From: a virus
Length of the DNA: 64,000 nt
Virus record (IMG/VR): IMGVR_UViG_3300034101_005931
Coordinates: 22,259-86,258 of that record
Strand: one strand, 5' to 3'
Below are positions 1 through 7,401 of the stretch, piece after piece. Below the pieces are notes generated by a model that did not search any database, had not been told where the DNA came from, and saw only the letters and a program-made list of their open reading frames with translations. The position numbers were made by a program, and so were the translations under genes. Within the stretch, counting starts at the first letter, position 1. Every line of letters begins with the position of its first letter.

Positions 1-35
1 AACAGAGCATGGGGCGGTACCATGAGGAGGGACCA
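1..35 (+). tRNA. 3' end of a tRNA, truncated by the window edge
   Basis: Only the T-arm and acceptor 3' strand are present: T-stem CATGG/CCATG (8-12, 20-24) around a 7-nt loop GGCGGTA, then an acceptor strand and encoded ACCA (32-35). The loop lacks the TTC of normal T-loops and matches the odd loop of the tRNA-Gly at 397. The anticodon lies outside the window. Confidence 0.6.
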
Positions 36-40
36 TTTTA

Positions 41-131
41 GGGCAGATAGCTGAGTTGGTCTAAGGCGCCCGACTTGAAATCGGAAGTGGGGGAAACTTC
101 ACCATGGGTTCGAATCTTACTCTGCCCGCCA
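41..131 (+). tRNA. tRNA-Ser(UGA), copy 1
   Basis: Acceptor GGGCAGA pairs with TCTGCCC and the CCA is encoded. The anticodon loop CTTGAAA gives UGA, a long variable arm is present as expected for serine tRNAs, and the T-loop TTCGAAT is canonical. A second Ser(UGA) gene lies at 5937. Confidence 0.95.
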
Positions 132-139
132 TTTTAACC

Positions 140-211
140 GCCCTTGTAGTTCTAATAGCAAAACAGTTCCTTGGTAAGGATCGGTAGACGGAGCGTAACC
201 GTCCTGGGGCT
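140..211 (+). tRNA. tRNA-Thr(GGU) with non-canonical T-loop
   Basis: Acceptor GCCCTTG/CTGGGGC with a G-U and one mismatch. The anticodon loop TTGGTAA (anticodon GGU) sits in the CCTTGGTAAGG context typical of bacterial tRNA-Thr. T-stem GACGG/CCGTC closes the loop AGCGTAA, without TTC, and the D-loop TAATAGCA lacks GG. Either a divergent but working tRNA or a decayed one; the intact stems favour function. Confidence 0.7.
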
Positions 212-228
212 TTTAAATAATTTTAACT

Positions 229-299
229 GCGGGTTAGAACTCTGGTGAGTTCAGGTGTCTCATAAGCATCTATAGGAGGATTCGATTTCCTCACCCGCT
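229..299 (+). tRNA. tRNA-Met(CAU)
   Basis: Acceptor GCGGGTT against CACCCGC, anticodon loop CTCATAA (CAU), T-stem GAGGA/TCCTC with canonical loop TTCGATT. It has no C1-A72 mismatch and no three G-C pairs in the anticodon stem, so it is not a typical initiator. Reading as Met rather than Ile2 is inferred because the tRNA at 30331 looks much more like Ile2. Confidence 0.8.
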
Positions 300-308
300 A
301 TTCTTTAT

Positions 309-392
309 ATGTCCGCTCACAAGTGGGATTGTACAGAGTCTCCAAAACTCTCGTCGTTTGACTAAGGGGTTCGATTCCTCACGGACATGCCA
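309..392 (+). tRNA. tRNA-Trp(CCA) with an extended variable arm
   Basis: Acceptor ATGTCCG/CGGACAT, discriminator G, encoded CCA. Anticodon stem AGAGT/ACTCT closes CTCCAAA (anticodon CCA). The variable region is about 13 nt and can fold as GTC-GTTT-GAC, a small class II-like arm that is unusual for tRNA-Trp. T-loop TTCGATT is canonical. Confidence 0.8.
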
Positions 393-396
393 TTTA

Positions 397-467
397 GCCG
401 CAGTAACATAAAAGTAATGTGTTAGTCTTCCAAACTAAAGAACTCGGGGCAGTACCGTGCTGCGGCA
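397..467 (+). tRNA. tRNA-Gly(UCC) with non-canonical D- and T-loops
   Basis: Acceptor GCCGCAG/CTGCGGC and D-stem ACAT/ATGT pair perfectly; anticodon loop CTTCCAA gives UCC. The D-loop AAAAGTA has no GG and the T-loop GGCAGTA has no TTC. Staphylococcal cell-wall tRNA-Gly species are a known case where such losses weaken EF-Tu binding; whether that applies here is unknown. Confidence 0.75.
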
Positions 468-474
468 TATTTCG

Positions 475-546
475 GGAGTTGTAGCTCAGAGGAAGAGCAG
501 TTGGCTTTTAACCAATTGGCCGTGGGTTCGACCCCCACCGACTCCA
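475..546 (+). tRNA. tRNA-Lys(UUU)
   Basis: Acceptor GGAGTTG/CGACTCC, anticodon loop CTTTTAA (UUU), T-stem GTGGG/CCCAC with loop TTCGACC. All arms are canonical. Confidence 0.95.
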
Positions 547-551
547 CTTAT

Positions 552-625
552 GGTTCGTTAGTATAATAGCAGTACACTAGATTGTCACTCTAGTAGCAGG
601 GGAGCATAACCCCTACGAACCGCCA
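552..625 (+). tRNA. tRNA-Asp(GUC) with non-canonical T-loop
   Basis: Acceptor GGTTCGT/ACGAACC, encoded GCCA end, anticodon stem CTAGA/TCTAG around TTGTCAC (GUC). T-stem AGGGG/CCCCT closes AGCATAA, lacking TTC, and the D-loop TAATAGCA lacks GG. The D-loop is identical to that of the Thr gene at 140, which suggests a related lineage. Confidence 0.75.
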
Positions 626-629
626 TTTC

Positions 630-701
630 GGATCCTTGGTGAAATGGATATCACGTAACGCTACGGACGTTAAATTCTGAGTTCGACCCTTGGAGGATCC
701 A
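630..701 (+). tRNA. tRNA-Arg(ACG)
   Basis: Acceptor GGATCCT/AGGATCC, anticodon stem TAACG/CGTTA closing CTACGGA (ACG, read as ICG after A34 deamination), canonical T-loop TTCGACC. Confidence 0.92.
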
Positions 702-712
702 TAAGTATTTTT

Positions 713-1102
713 ATGAAGTGGTGGCCTACTATACTAGTAGCAGTGGGTTTGTTTTTTTATTTTGAATATTATTCAGTTCGTGTGCCACTTAAATATGAAA
801 TGCTGAATGACGGCTGTCTAATACAATCTTTATATTTTCAACAAGTTATACAAGCTCAGCAAATATTAGATGAATACATGTGGACAAGAGTTCTTGCAAT
901 TCAATTTTATGGAATAATAGAAGGACATGCTGTAACTGTTTTTGTCTATAAAAATATAACGTGGGTTTATGATCCTAATCGCGGATCTTTCCCTGTAGCG
1001 CACTTTTCACTTTATAACCCATTAATGATCGCGGAACTTGCTTTTCCAAAACTTTCAATAAAAAAAGCATACTATATTGAACCAACATTATTATTGCATT
1101 AA
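713..1102 (+). CDS. Membrane-anchored cysteine-peptidase-like protein
   Basis: 129 aa. One N-terminal transmembrane segment (residues about 5-20) anchors a small domain that would face the periplasm. It carries Cys35 in an NDGC context, His72 in EGHAVTV and Asp87 in VYDPNRG, the Cys-His-Asp order and spacing seen in papain-fold C39/transglutaminase-like families. The catalytic reading is inferred from these residues only; the family is not identified. It follows the tRNA-Arg at once and ends 26 bases before the exonuclease gene. Confidence 0.65.
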   Translation: MKWWPTILVAVGLFFYFEYYSVRVPLKYEMLNDGCLIQSLYFQQVIQAQQILDEYMWTRVLAIQFYGIIEGHAVTVFVYKNITWVYDPNRGSFPVAHFSLYNPLMIAELAFPKLSIKKAYYIEPTLLLH

Positions 1103-1128
1103 CTGAAGAAATCCTCTATTATATAGCA

Positions 1129-1998
1129 ATGAAACGTCTCATTATAGATGGCAACAATCTTGTTCATAGAACTTTTTGGGTTGCTAAAAACCAGCCAATT
1201 TATAACGAGCACTTCCACATTCATCTTTTTTTGACGAGTGTTAAAAAATACGTAGCTAAGTATCAGCCTAACGTAACCTACTGTGCATGGGACGAGAAAG
1301 CAGACTATCAAGTTAATAAGCGCAAAGCTTTGCTTGAAGGCTATAAAGGTAATCGTGATCAGGAACGCAATAAAGATGTTCATACAAAGAATTACATTAT
1401 TAAAGAGATGCTTGGTTATCTCGGTATTAATAGCGTGTGTCCCTATGCATATGAAGCAGATGATGTGATTGCTATCTTTTGTAATGAATACAAGGACGAT
1501 CAAAAAGTCATTATTACTGTCGACAGAGACCTTTGTCAACTTATTGATAAGAATACAGTAGTTTTTGATCCGATTCGTAAAGTAGAATTTAATTTAGCAA
1601 ACTTCGAAGAAGTATTAAAATGTAAAAAGGAGCACTTCGTAAAAATTAAAGCTCTGCAAGGTGACAAATCTGATAACGTTCCAGGCATTAAAGGCTTTGG
1701 AAAAGTTAAGATAGAAAAATATTTGGCCGGTGAAGTCGAAATGAGTGCAGAAGAGCTAGCTCAATATGCACATAATCTTTTATTATTAGATTTGAGAAAC
1801 ACTCTGCAAGATGAAACAGAATGTTCTTATGTAAAAGAACAGTTTAAACAACCAGTTGAATTCAAATTTAGTCAGTTTAAAAAGAGATGTGAGGAGTTAG
1901 GGTTTCATCAGATTTTAAAGAATATAAATCAATGGTATGATTTGTTCTTTTTAAGAAGTGATCAAATCCGTACACTTACGGATTTTCTAAAATTTTAG
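1129..1998 (+). CDS. 5'-3' exonuclease, FEN / T4 RNase H family
   Basis: 289 aa. FEN-family enzymes remove RNA primers and flaps during lagging-strand synthesis; T4 Rnh is the best-known phage member. Visible: the N-terminal metal site LIIDGNNLVHR, the helical-arch basic stretch RKALLEGYKGNR, acidic motifs YEADD and TVDRDLCQL, and the helix-three-turn-helix GDKSDNVPGIKGFG that binds the duplex. Length fits the family (about 300 aa). A TATTAT -10-like box sits 10 bases before the ATG. It probably works with the DnaQ-type exonuclease at 3554 in phage replication. Confidence 0.92.
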   Translation: MKRLIIDGNNLVHRTFWVAKNQPIYNEHFHIHLFLTSVKKYVAKYQPNVTYCAWDEKADYQVNKRKALLEGYKGNRDQERNKDVHTKNYIIKEMLGYLGINSVCPYAYEADDVIAIFCNEYKDDQKVIITVDRDLCQLIDKNTVVFDPIRKVEFNLANFEEVLKCKKEHFVKIKALQGDKSDNVPGIKGFGKVKIEKYLAGEVEMSAEELAQYAHNLLLLDLRNTLQDETECSYVKEQFKQPVEFKFSQFKKRCEELGFHQILKNINQWYDLFFLRSDQIRTLTDFLKF

Positions 1999-2021
1999 AT
2001 AAATATATAAAACACTTTAAA

Positions 2022-2096
2022 CGGGCAGTCGCCTAGTGGCCATGGCACCTGCTTTGGGAGCAGGAATGACCGGAGGTTCGAGTCCTCTCTGCCCGA
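2022..2096 (+). tRNA. tRNA-Pro(UGG)
   Basis: Acceptor CGGGCAG/CTGCCCG, anticodon stem CTGCT/AGCAG closing TTGGG context (anticodon UGG), canonical TTCGAGT T-loop. Confidence 0.93.
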
Positions 2097-2117
2097 TACT
2101 TTATCTCCCGATATTAC

Positions 2118-2192
2118 GCTGCTTAGCTGAGATAGATTAGCACGAGTCTGAAGAACTTGATAGGTTGGAGCGTTACCAACAGCAGCGGCCAC
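2118..2192 (+). tRNA. tRNA-Phe(GAA) with non-canonical T-loop
   Basis: Acceptor CGCTGCT/AGCAGCG, encoded GCCA end, anticodon stem CGAGT/ACTTG closing CTGAAGA (GAA). T-stem GTTGG/CCAAC closes AGCGTTA instead of a TTCRANN loop; the D-loop has no GG. Same deviant class as the Thr, Gly and Asp tRNAs. Confidence 0.75.
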
Positions 2193-2200
2193 TTTAAATG

Positions 2201-2275
2201 TTGCTCGTAGTGTAACGGTTAGCATTACAGGTTGTGATCCTGTCAGAGCGGGTTCGAACCCCGTCGAGCAACCCA
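2201..2275 (+). tRNA. tRNA-His(GUG)
   Basis: An encoded extra G(-1) faces C73, the histidine identity element; acceptor TTGCTCG/CGAGCAA, encoded CCA, anticodon GUG in loop TTGTGAT, canonical T-loop TTCGAAC. Confidence 0.95.
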
Positions 2276-2312
2276 ATATTGAATTTTATAAAAGATACAA
2301 TATACTTGTGAT

Positions 2313-3044
2313 ATGATTGACGTTGGTATTTTAGGTTACGGTGAAATAGGACAAGCGCTAAGCGAATTCTATAAAGATAAACCTTTTAACCTTAAGATAA
2401 AAGACAAAAATAGTGTAGAACAGCTCGGTGAGCTAGTAATACTTAACGTCTGTATACCCTACAATAATGATTTTTTAGATATTGTTTATGAACAAATTCA
2501 AACATCAAAGCCTATCATTACGATAATTCATTCAACGGTTCTTCCTGGTACAACAAAACGATTACAGATGTTAAGCCCGAACAAGTTTGTTATTCATAGC
2601 CCTGTAAGAGGCATTCATCCTTATCTTTATGACTCACTTAAACGGTTTGTTAAATATATTGGAAGTGATACGGAGGACGGTTATCAATTGGCTTATGCAC
2701 ATTTAAAATTTTTAGGTTTTAAATGTGAGCGTATGAAGAATTCTTTTGCTACTGAACTCTCAAAACTTCTTTGCACAACATATTACGGAGTATGTATAGC
2801 ATGGCATGATCTAGTTAAAAAGCTTTGTGATAGACATAGCTTAGAATACGTTAACGTATCAACAGATTGGAATGTTTCATACAATGAGGGTTATAAAGAA
2901 CTAGGTATGAGCCATTTTACACGGCCAGTGTTATATCCACCAGAAGGTAAAATAGGTGGTCACTGTGTTGTACCTAATGCTGAACTTTTAGAAAATTTAA
3001 TTGATAGTTCTTTGATAGAGGAAGTTTTAAAATTTAAAAAATAG
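2313..3044 (+). CDS. UDP-glucose/GDP-mannose dehydrogenase-like protein
   Basis: 243 aa. The N-terminus VGILGYGEIGQAL is a Rossmann NAD(P) motif, and STVLPGTT matches the conserved STVxPGTT block of UDP-glucose/GDP-mannose dehydrogenases. Near the C-terminus GKIGGHCVVP resembles the active-site GIGGHCIPVDP of that family, with the catalytic cysteine kept. Full-length enzymes have about 400 aa, so this is a compact or partial version without the usual C-terminal UDP-binding domain. Role inferred: making or modifying a sugar nucleotide, consistent with several glycosyltransferases in the window. Confidence 0.7.
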   Translation: MIDVGILGYGEIGQALSEFYKDKPFNLKIKDKNSVEQLGELVILNVCIPYNNDFLDIVYEQIQTSKPIITIIHSTVLPGTTKRLQMLSPNKFVIHSPVRGIHPYLYDSLKRFVKYIGSDTEDGYQLAYAHLKFLGFKCERMKNSFATELSKLLCTTYYGVCIAWHDLVKKLCDRHSLEYVNVSTDWNVSYNEGYKELGMSHFTRPVLYPPEGKIGGHCVVPNAELLENLIDSSLIEEVLKFKK

Positions 3045-3081
3045 TTGCAGTTTATAAGACATGTAGTAGAATAAAGATTCT

Positions 3082-3189
3082 ATGAAATACATCATCCTAT
3101 CATTATTCCTTATGCTCGGTGTTACTGCATGTGCATCTAAAAAACAATGCACTCCATGCAATAAAACTGTTGTTTGTAAGGTTAAATAA
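3082..3189 (+). CDS. Small lipoprotein
   Basis: 35 aa. Signal sequence MKYIILSLFLMLGVTAC ends in a lipobox (GVTAC), so the mature lipid-anchored peptide is only about 19 aa, with two more Cys in CTPC plus one in VVCKV. Function unknown. Confidence 0.65.
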   Translation: MKYIILSLFLMLGVTACASKKQCTPCNKTVVCKVK

Positions 3190-3283
3190 TACAACGGGTT
3201 AATCTTGTAAATGGTGCCGACATTTCCACATACGAGTGGTAGAGATTAGTCCTGAGACGTCGCGGGTAAACGTCTCACTTTTC

Positions 3284-3354
3284 GGGGAATTAGTTAAGTG
3301 GTATAACTCCTGATTTGCATTCAGGTGTCACCAGTTCGACTCTGGTATTCTCCA
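3284..3354 (+). tRNA. tRNA-Ala(UGC)
   Basis: Acceptor GGGGAAT/ATTCTCC contains the G3-U70 wobble that defines alanine identity. Anticodon stem CCTGA/TCAGG closes TTTGCAT (UGC). T-loop TTCGACT is canonical. Confidence 0.92.
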
Positions 3355-3362
3355 TATTTTTG

Positions 3363-3445
3363 GCCGAAGTGGCGAAATTGGCGATACGCGACAGACTTAG
3401 GATCTGTTGGGGTAACCCGTGTAGGTTCGAGTCCTATCTTCGGCA
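3363..3445 (+). tRNA. tRNA-Leu(UAG)
   Basis: Acceptor GCCGAAG/CTTCGGC, anticodon loop CTTAGGA (UAG), long class II variable arm, T-loop TTCGAGT. Confidence 0.94.
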
Positions 3446-3451
3446 TATTTA

Positions 3452-3542
3452 GGAACGGTGGCTGAGCGGCTTAAAGCAAGTCTTTGCTAAAGACTCGAGG
3501 GCTTAAAATCCTCCGCAGGTTCAAATCCTGCTCGTTCCGCCA
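3452..3542 (+). tRNA. tRNA-Ser(GCU)
   Basis: Acceptor GGAACGG/TCGTTCC, encoded GCCA end, anticodon loop TTGCTAA (GCU), long variable arm, T-loop TTCAAAT. Confidence 0.94.
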
Positions 3543-3553
3543 TAAGTATTAAT

Positions 3554-4339
3554 ATGCTAAAAGAAGGCTATAACCCATACACCTCAAATCCTTTAGAGGG
3601 TATTGATTTTGCAAAAGTTTGTTATTTTGATACGGAAACAACCGGTCTAAGACCATCAGATGCTCAAATTGTAGAAATAGCTGCTGTAAGAGGAAATGAT
3701 CAGTTTTATGAAAAAATAGAACTCACTAACGATACAAAGCAATTAATTGCTCAACAGGCTCAGAACTTCGAACGTAAAAACAAATATGATAAATCAATTG
3801 ACGAACTTCTTCAAATGACAAATTACTATGATACAAAAGCTAAAACCACAGCAACAGAAGAAGAGGCGTTAAGAAAATTTAAAGAATTTGCAGAACAATC
3901 ACAATATCTTCTGGCACATAATGCTTCATATGATATGAAAATGGTTAATTCTAGAATGAAACGGTATGGTATTCAAACTATTAAAAACATACCTGTTCTC
4001 GATTCATTAGCATTTTCTCGGAGATTTTTTGTTCCGCTATTACGCTCACAAGAAGAAGAAGGATCACAAGAAGCAAAACAGTTGCTTGATCAATTAACTT
4101 CTAGCTACAAAAAAGACGGTCAGAGAAAAACTGTTCAAAGTAATCTCGGTGCTCTCTCAAAAGCTCTTTTCAATCAAATTGATAATTGGCATCAAGCGCT
4201 TGACGATGTATTAACTACAAAAAAGCTGGTTGAACAAGGCCTTGCTCTATATATGAGCAAATACAAAGAAGCACCATCTACACCATCTTTTAAAAAGTAC
4301 TATGCAATGAATAAAAGAGCCGAAAACAGATATAAATAA
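3554..4339 (+). CDS. DnaQ-like 3'-5' exonuclease (DEDDh)
   Basis: 261 aa. DEDDh motifs are in order: Exo I YFDTETTGL, Exo II AHNASYDMKMV, Exo III HQALDDV with His and Asp. Family role: proofreading or DNA/RNA end trimming with two metal ions. It starts 12 bases after a tRNA and its stop codon overlaps the TATAAATA late-promoter box of the next gene. Polymerase association is not shown by the sequence. Confidence 0.88.
   Translation: MLKEGYNPYTSNPLEGIDFAKVCYFDTETTGLRPSDAQIVEIAAVRGNDQFYEKIELTNDTKQLIAQQAQNFERKNKYDKSIDELLQMTNYYDTKAKTTATEEEALRKFKEFAEQSQYLLAHNASYDMKMVNSRMKRYGIQTIKNIPVLDSLAFSRRFFVPLLRSQEEEGSQEAKQLLDQLTSSYKKDGQRKTVQSNLGALSKALFNQIDNWHQALDDVLTTKKLVEQGLALYMSKYKEAPSTPSFKKYYAMNKRAENRYK
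4331..4338 (+). promoter_or_regulatory. T4-type late promoter
   Basis: TATAAATA, the exact T4 late-promoter consensus, 7 bases before the ATG at 4346. It overlaps the end of the exonuclease gene. Confidence 0.6.
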
Positions 4340-4345
4340 TTATAT

Positions 4346-4576
4346 ATGTTTCCTGTTCAACCTCAGCATTATACGCATGCTTTCATAGATACTGATCATT
4401 ATACTTCTGATCAAAGTATGAAGAAAGCTATCGATAAGGTATTATCGGAACTAAAAACTGATCCACCCCAATTTTTAGCTATTCTACCAGACGGTACATC
4501 TAAAAGCTTTGACAAGTATGATGATGCTATAGCGTTTCTTTCTATTAATCCTCACTGTAAAGTGTTTGTTAAGTAA
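4346..4576 (+). CDS. Hypothetical protein, late class
   Basis: 76 aa, no family recognised. Mixed alpha/beta composition, no membrane segment. A TATAAATA box lies directly upstream and the capsid-cargo candidate at 4589 follows 12 bases later, so it is probably made late. Confidence 0.6.
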   Translation: MFPVQPQHYTHAFIDTDHYTSDQSMKKAIDKVLSELKTDPPQFLAILPDGTSKSFDKYDDAIAFLSINPHCKVFVK

Positions 4577-4588
4577 TTAAATATTATT

Positions 4589-5422
4589 ATGGTCTCTTTC
4601 AAAGAGTTTATAGTAGAAGTTCACGCCAAGCTTGGTGGTATTTATGAAAAAGATATTCAAGCCAAATTAAGCCGTGCAGGTTTAGCTCCTGCAAATTTAC
4701 AAACAGCTGGTGCAGGTCACGGTGCTGACGCTCAAATGTATACCAAAAGTGGTAAACCATATGGTGTAGAGGTAAAGTTGAGTCCTAATGTTTTTGCAGG
4801 TCAAAAAAATATTAGATATAACGTTAAAAACGGTTCATGGAGCTGGCCGAGTAAGCAGGACGATCTTACAGCATTTTACGATGAAATTGGTTTAATTGAT
4901 AATATTGTACTACCACAAGTCCAATCCGAGGTGGCTGCAAAGCTTAAAATGTTTAATGCTTGGTTTAAAAAAAGAAATATCAAATACACAGCTACTGAAT
5001 TTCCCTTAACACTTACCAATCTTCAGTATACTTTGTTTAGACAAGATAACCCTTCTTATAAACCTGAACTGGGAACTTTTGACTCGAGTGTGGATGCTAT
5101 TTTTGCGAACTATACAGCTAAAAAAGTATTTTATGTTCAAATAGGCACTCCTGCAGGTGGCTTTTATTATTTGGAAAAAGACCCATTGGGGTTGGCAAAG
5201 TATGGTGTGCCGCAGTTTAACCCAGATGTGGTGAGAGTAAGAACAAGATTAAAATGGGGTGGATCAACTCTCGATAGTACGGAGCTTCGCAGCCCAAAAG
5301 CAAAATTATCATCAACCGTTTCTTTTAATACAGGTTTAATTATTAGTGGTCTCGAACCTTCACCAGTTTCTATTGATAGAGATCTTACATTCCTTAAAAA
5401 AGGATTAGGTTACATAAAGTGA
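4589..5422 (+). CDS. PD-(D/E)XK-like nuclease with capsid-targeting N-terminus
   Basis: 277 aa. Residues 1-10 MVSFKEFIVE match the T4 capsid-targeting pattern (T4 internal proteins start MKTYQEFIAE), including the Ile-x-Glu cleavage site of the prohead protease. Downstream GADAQMYT...YGVEVKLS supplies Asp47, Glu61 and Lys63 in the D-(E)xK spacing of PD-(D/E)XK endonucleases. Inference: a nuclease packaged in the head and injected with the DNA. A TTAAATAT box precedes it. It overlaps the next gene by 4 bases. Confidence 0.6.
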   Translation: MVSFKEFIVEVHAKLGGIYEKDIQAKLSRAGLAPANLQTAGAGHGADAQMYTKSGKPYGVEVKLSPNVFAGQKNIRYNVKNGSWSWPSKQDDLTAFYDEIGLIDNIVLPQVQSEVAAKLKMFNAWFKKRNIKYTATEFPLTLTNLQYTLFRQDNPSYKPELGTFDSSVDAIFANYTAKKVFYVQIGTPAGGFYYLEKDPLGLAKYGVPQFNPDVVRVRTRLKWGGSTLDSTELRSPKAKLSSTVSFNTGLIISGLEPSPVSIDRDLTFLKKGLGYIK

Positions 5423-5925
5423 AAACATTTAAATCTTTTTATATAGAAGAAAAGAGTAAGCTTGATCAACTTCAAGCTGCTCTCGATGTTGCAGGATTTG
5501 AGCCTACCGTAGGTACAGGTGCAGATGCAGTTAACACAATAATTTCTGGCCTTAGAGCTGCAGCAGCAAAAAATACCGATCAAAGAAAGGAGCATATAAT
5601 TAATGCAGGCATTTCTGCAATATCTATGATTCCCTTTGCTGATGTAATTAAGCTTTTAAAACTACGTAAATTAGGAAGACCTGCCACAAAAATAGCTGCA
5701 GGAGGAGCTCGTGGATTAAAAACATTTGGAAAACAACAACAAGCATCAAATAGATTTGGAATACAAGAAAAATCAATTCATGATCCTGTTCGTCCTGGTA
5801 TTCTTAAGAGACAAGTTAAAGGTAAAATGACCTGTTCAAAGGCACGTACCTTAAAAGGTAAGCAAAAAAATAAAGGTAACAATACAGCTAAAGCAGCCCA
5901 GAGATTTTTGAACTATCATTGCTAA
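5419..5925 (+). CDS. Capsid-targeted basic protein, possible toxin-like cargo
   Basis: 168 aa, GTG start overlapping the TGA of the previous gene. Residues 1-9 MKTFKSFYIEE are close to the T4 internal-protein leader. The middle (residues about 45-85) is hydrophobic and Gly/Ala-rich around AGISAISMIPFADVIKLL, resembling pretoxin segments of polymorphic toxins. The C-terminus is strongly basic and ends FLNYHC, with a lone Cys at CSKA. Cargo status follows from the leader; a toxin role is only a suggestion. Confidence 0.55.
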   Translation: MKTFKSFYIEEKSKLDQLQAALDVAGFEPTVGTGADAVNTIISGLRAAAAKNTDQRKEHIINAGISAISMIPFADVIKLLKLRKLGRPATKIAAGGARGLKTFGKQQQASNRFGIQEKSIHDPVRPGILKRQVKGKMTCSKARTLKGKQKNKGNNTAKAAQRFLNYHC

Positions 5926-5936
5926 AATATTATAAC

Positions 5937-6024
5937 GGGTAGATGGCAGAGCGGCTTATTGCATCGGTCTTGAAAACCGAAGAACAGAAATGTTCCGTGG
6001 GTTCAAATCCTACTCTACCCGCCA
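5937..6024 (+). tRNA. tRNA-Ser(UGA), copy 2
   Basis: Acceptor GGGTAGA/TCTACCC, encoded GCCA end, anticodon loop CTTGAAA (UGA), long variable arm, T-loop TTCAAAT. It duplicates the specificity of the gene at 41 but differs in sequence. Its 3' end overlaps the opposite-strand gene at 6015 by 10 bases. Confidence 0.94.
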
Positions 6025-6536
6025 TTTTCATAAAAAATATTTGTACAACCTAAAACATACTCTATAGGATAACAACACTGTAATTCTATAGCTGTGTTTA
6101 AACTTGCGGTATTTTTAGCATTAATACCTACATAAAACGTTTTAATATTAGAGTTAAGTTTCATTAATTTATGAATAACAATTGTTGCTAGTCTCTTGTT
6201 ACTATTTTTTATAAATTTCTTTTCTTTTAAGGCGAGTTTAAGAAGATTGGGTAATATGAAAATACTAAAAACATTATTTGTATCTATATAAACTGTGCCA
6301 ACTGCAAATTCACCTAAACATATTCTATATATTTCTTTGTAATTGTTCTTTTTTAGGTATTGAATGTGCTGCTCGTATGTAGGTGGTGTAGGTGGTGTTT
6401 TGTAGGTAATATTAACAGTTTCATGGAACCTCCATCTATATAAAACAACATCATAAAGAAATTTTTGATCTGTTTCGTTTAAGACATCAATTGACTTAAG
6501 TTTAATATCCTGCTCTTTATAATAACCAGTGGCCAT
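6015..6536 (-). CDS. GNAT-family acetyltransferase-like protein
   Basis: 173 aa. The order of strands and the segment VGINAKNTASLNTAIEL near the C-terminus (Asn-x-x-Ser helix of GNAT motif B) fit an N-acyltransferase; the acetyl-CoA loop is degenerate. Substrate unknown. It overlaps the upstream glycosyltransferase gene by 20 bases, so the two are likely co-expressed and may act on the same glycan or protein. Confidence 0.6.
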   Translation of the reverse strand: MATGYYKEQDIKLKSIDVLNETDQKFLYDVVLYRWRFHETVNITYKTPPTPPTYEQHIQYLKKNNYKEIYRICLGEFAVGTVYIDTNNVFSIFILPNLLKLALKEKKFIKNSNKRLATIVIHKLMKLNSNIKTFYVGINAKNTASLNTAIELQCCYPIEYVLGCTNIFYENGG

Positions 6537-7350
6537 ATTCTTTCATTCTTTCAATTTTTGTATTATTCCGTCTCTCAATTCTTTCATTTGTCATTTTATA
6601 CATCCACGTATTTTCCGATGTATTATAATGAATACAATAACAAATATTTCTTATATTATCCTGCACTTCTTTAACTTTCCAGATATTATAATTTGTAAAT
6701 AGAAAAGAATTCAACCAACGCGATTTGATTTCTTTAAAGTGCTTTTGCATAACAGCTTGACCTACATCATTATCATCTATGCATAACGGATCTTTTCTAA
6801 GTTGATCTAAAAACTTTGGATACCAAGTAGGTGTTGCATAGAATATTATAAAACCAAACCCGCCTTTTTCACGTGGAATTCCAGATGTCAACTCCTCATA
6901 AGACAAATCCATATAAGCTCCTATATCATATTTTTCAGTTATTAATTTAGACAAACGATCAAAAGGTACCTTCAAAAATATCATATCAATATCCGAATGG
7001 ATTACGTTAATATTATTTTCGCACGCAATGTGACCAATACAATAGGCTTTACATATATGGTGCTTTTCTTTGTACGCTTTTCTGAGCAGAAACACTTCTT
7101 CATCTTCACTATTAACAAGTGTTTCTTGATCTACGTACATACATGTCATACCATGCTCTACGGCATACGTATATGCCGTAGCGTCTAGACAAACTACAAT
7201 TACATTATCATTAATACCTAGTTTTTGCAGATGTTTATACCAGTTTAATAGTAATGTGCAAAACTCACCCGTAATAAATGTTAAAATTATATTTTTAGTA
7301 TTTAAAGCTCTATCAACTTGATAAGAATTGACAATAAAATCTTTTAACAT
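6517..7350 (-). CDS. Nucleotide-diphospho-sugar transferase
   Basis: 277 aa. NVIVVCLDATAYTYAVEHG, then the DxD-type metal site HSDIDMIFLK, and the acceptor-side stretch GGFGFIIFYATP match nucleotide-diphospho-sugar transferases (PF03407-like). The sugar and acceptor cannot be read from the sequence. First gene of a two-gene minus-strand unit with the GNAT protein. Confidence 0.7.
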   Translation of the reverse strand: MLKDFIVNSYQVDRALNTKNIILTFITGEFCTLLLNWYKHLQKLGINDNVIVVCLDATAYTYAVEHGMTCMYVDQETLVNSEDEEVFLLRKAYKEKHHICKAYCIGHIACENNINVIHSDIDMIFLKVPFDRLSKLITEKYDIGAYMDLSYEELTSGIPREKGGFGFIIFYATPTWYPKFLDQLRKDPLCIDDNDVGQAVMQKHFKEIKSRWLNSFLFTNYNIWKVKEVQDNIRNICYCIHYNTSENTWMYKMTNERIERRNNTKIERMKEYGHWLL

Positions 7351-7401
7351 AAGGTCTATATTTTTAATTGTTTTTTGTTAATTATCAACTACTATATATA
7401 T

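Noticed and set aside
2021-2276. A 93-codon minus-strand ORF across the tRNA-Pro/Phe/His cluster
   Set aside because: It is wholly antisense to tRNA genes; its typical 'tRNA shadow' residues (GCSTGFEPAL, GREDSNLRS) are a known annotation artefact.
3190-3283. Possible minimal tRNA: arms resembling an anticodon arm with GCC and a T-arm, enclosed by TTAATCT/AGATTAG
   Set aside because: It has no D-arm and a weak acceptor, and the downstream GAGACGT/ACGTCTC hairpin followed by ACTTTT fits a simple terminator-like structure better. Not reported as a tRNA.
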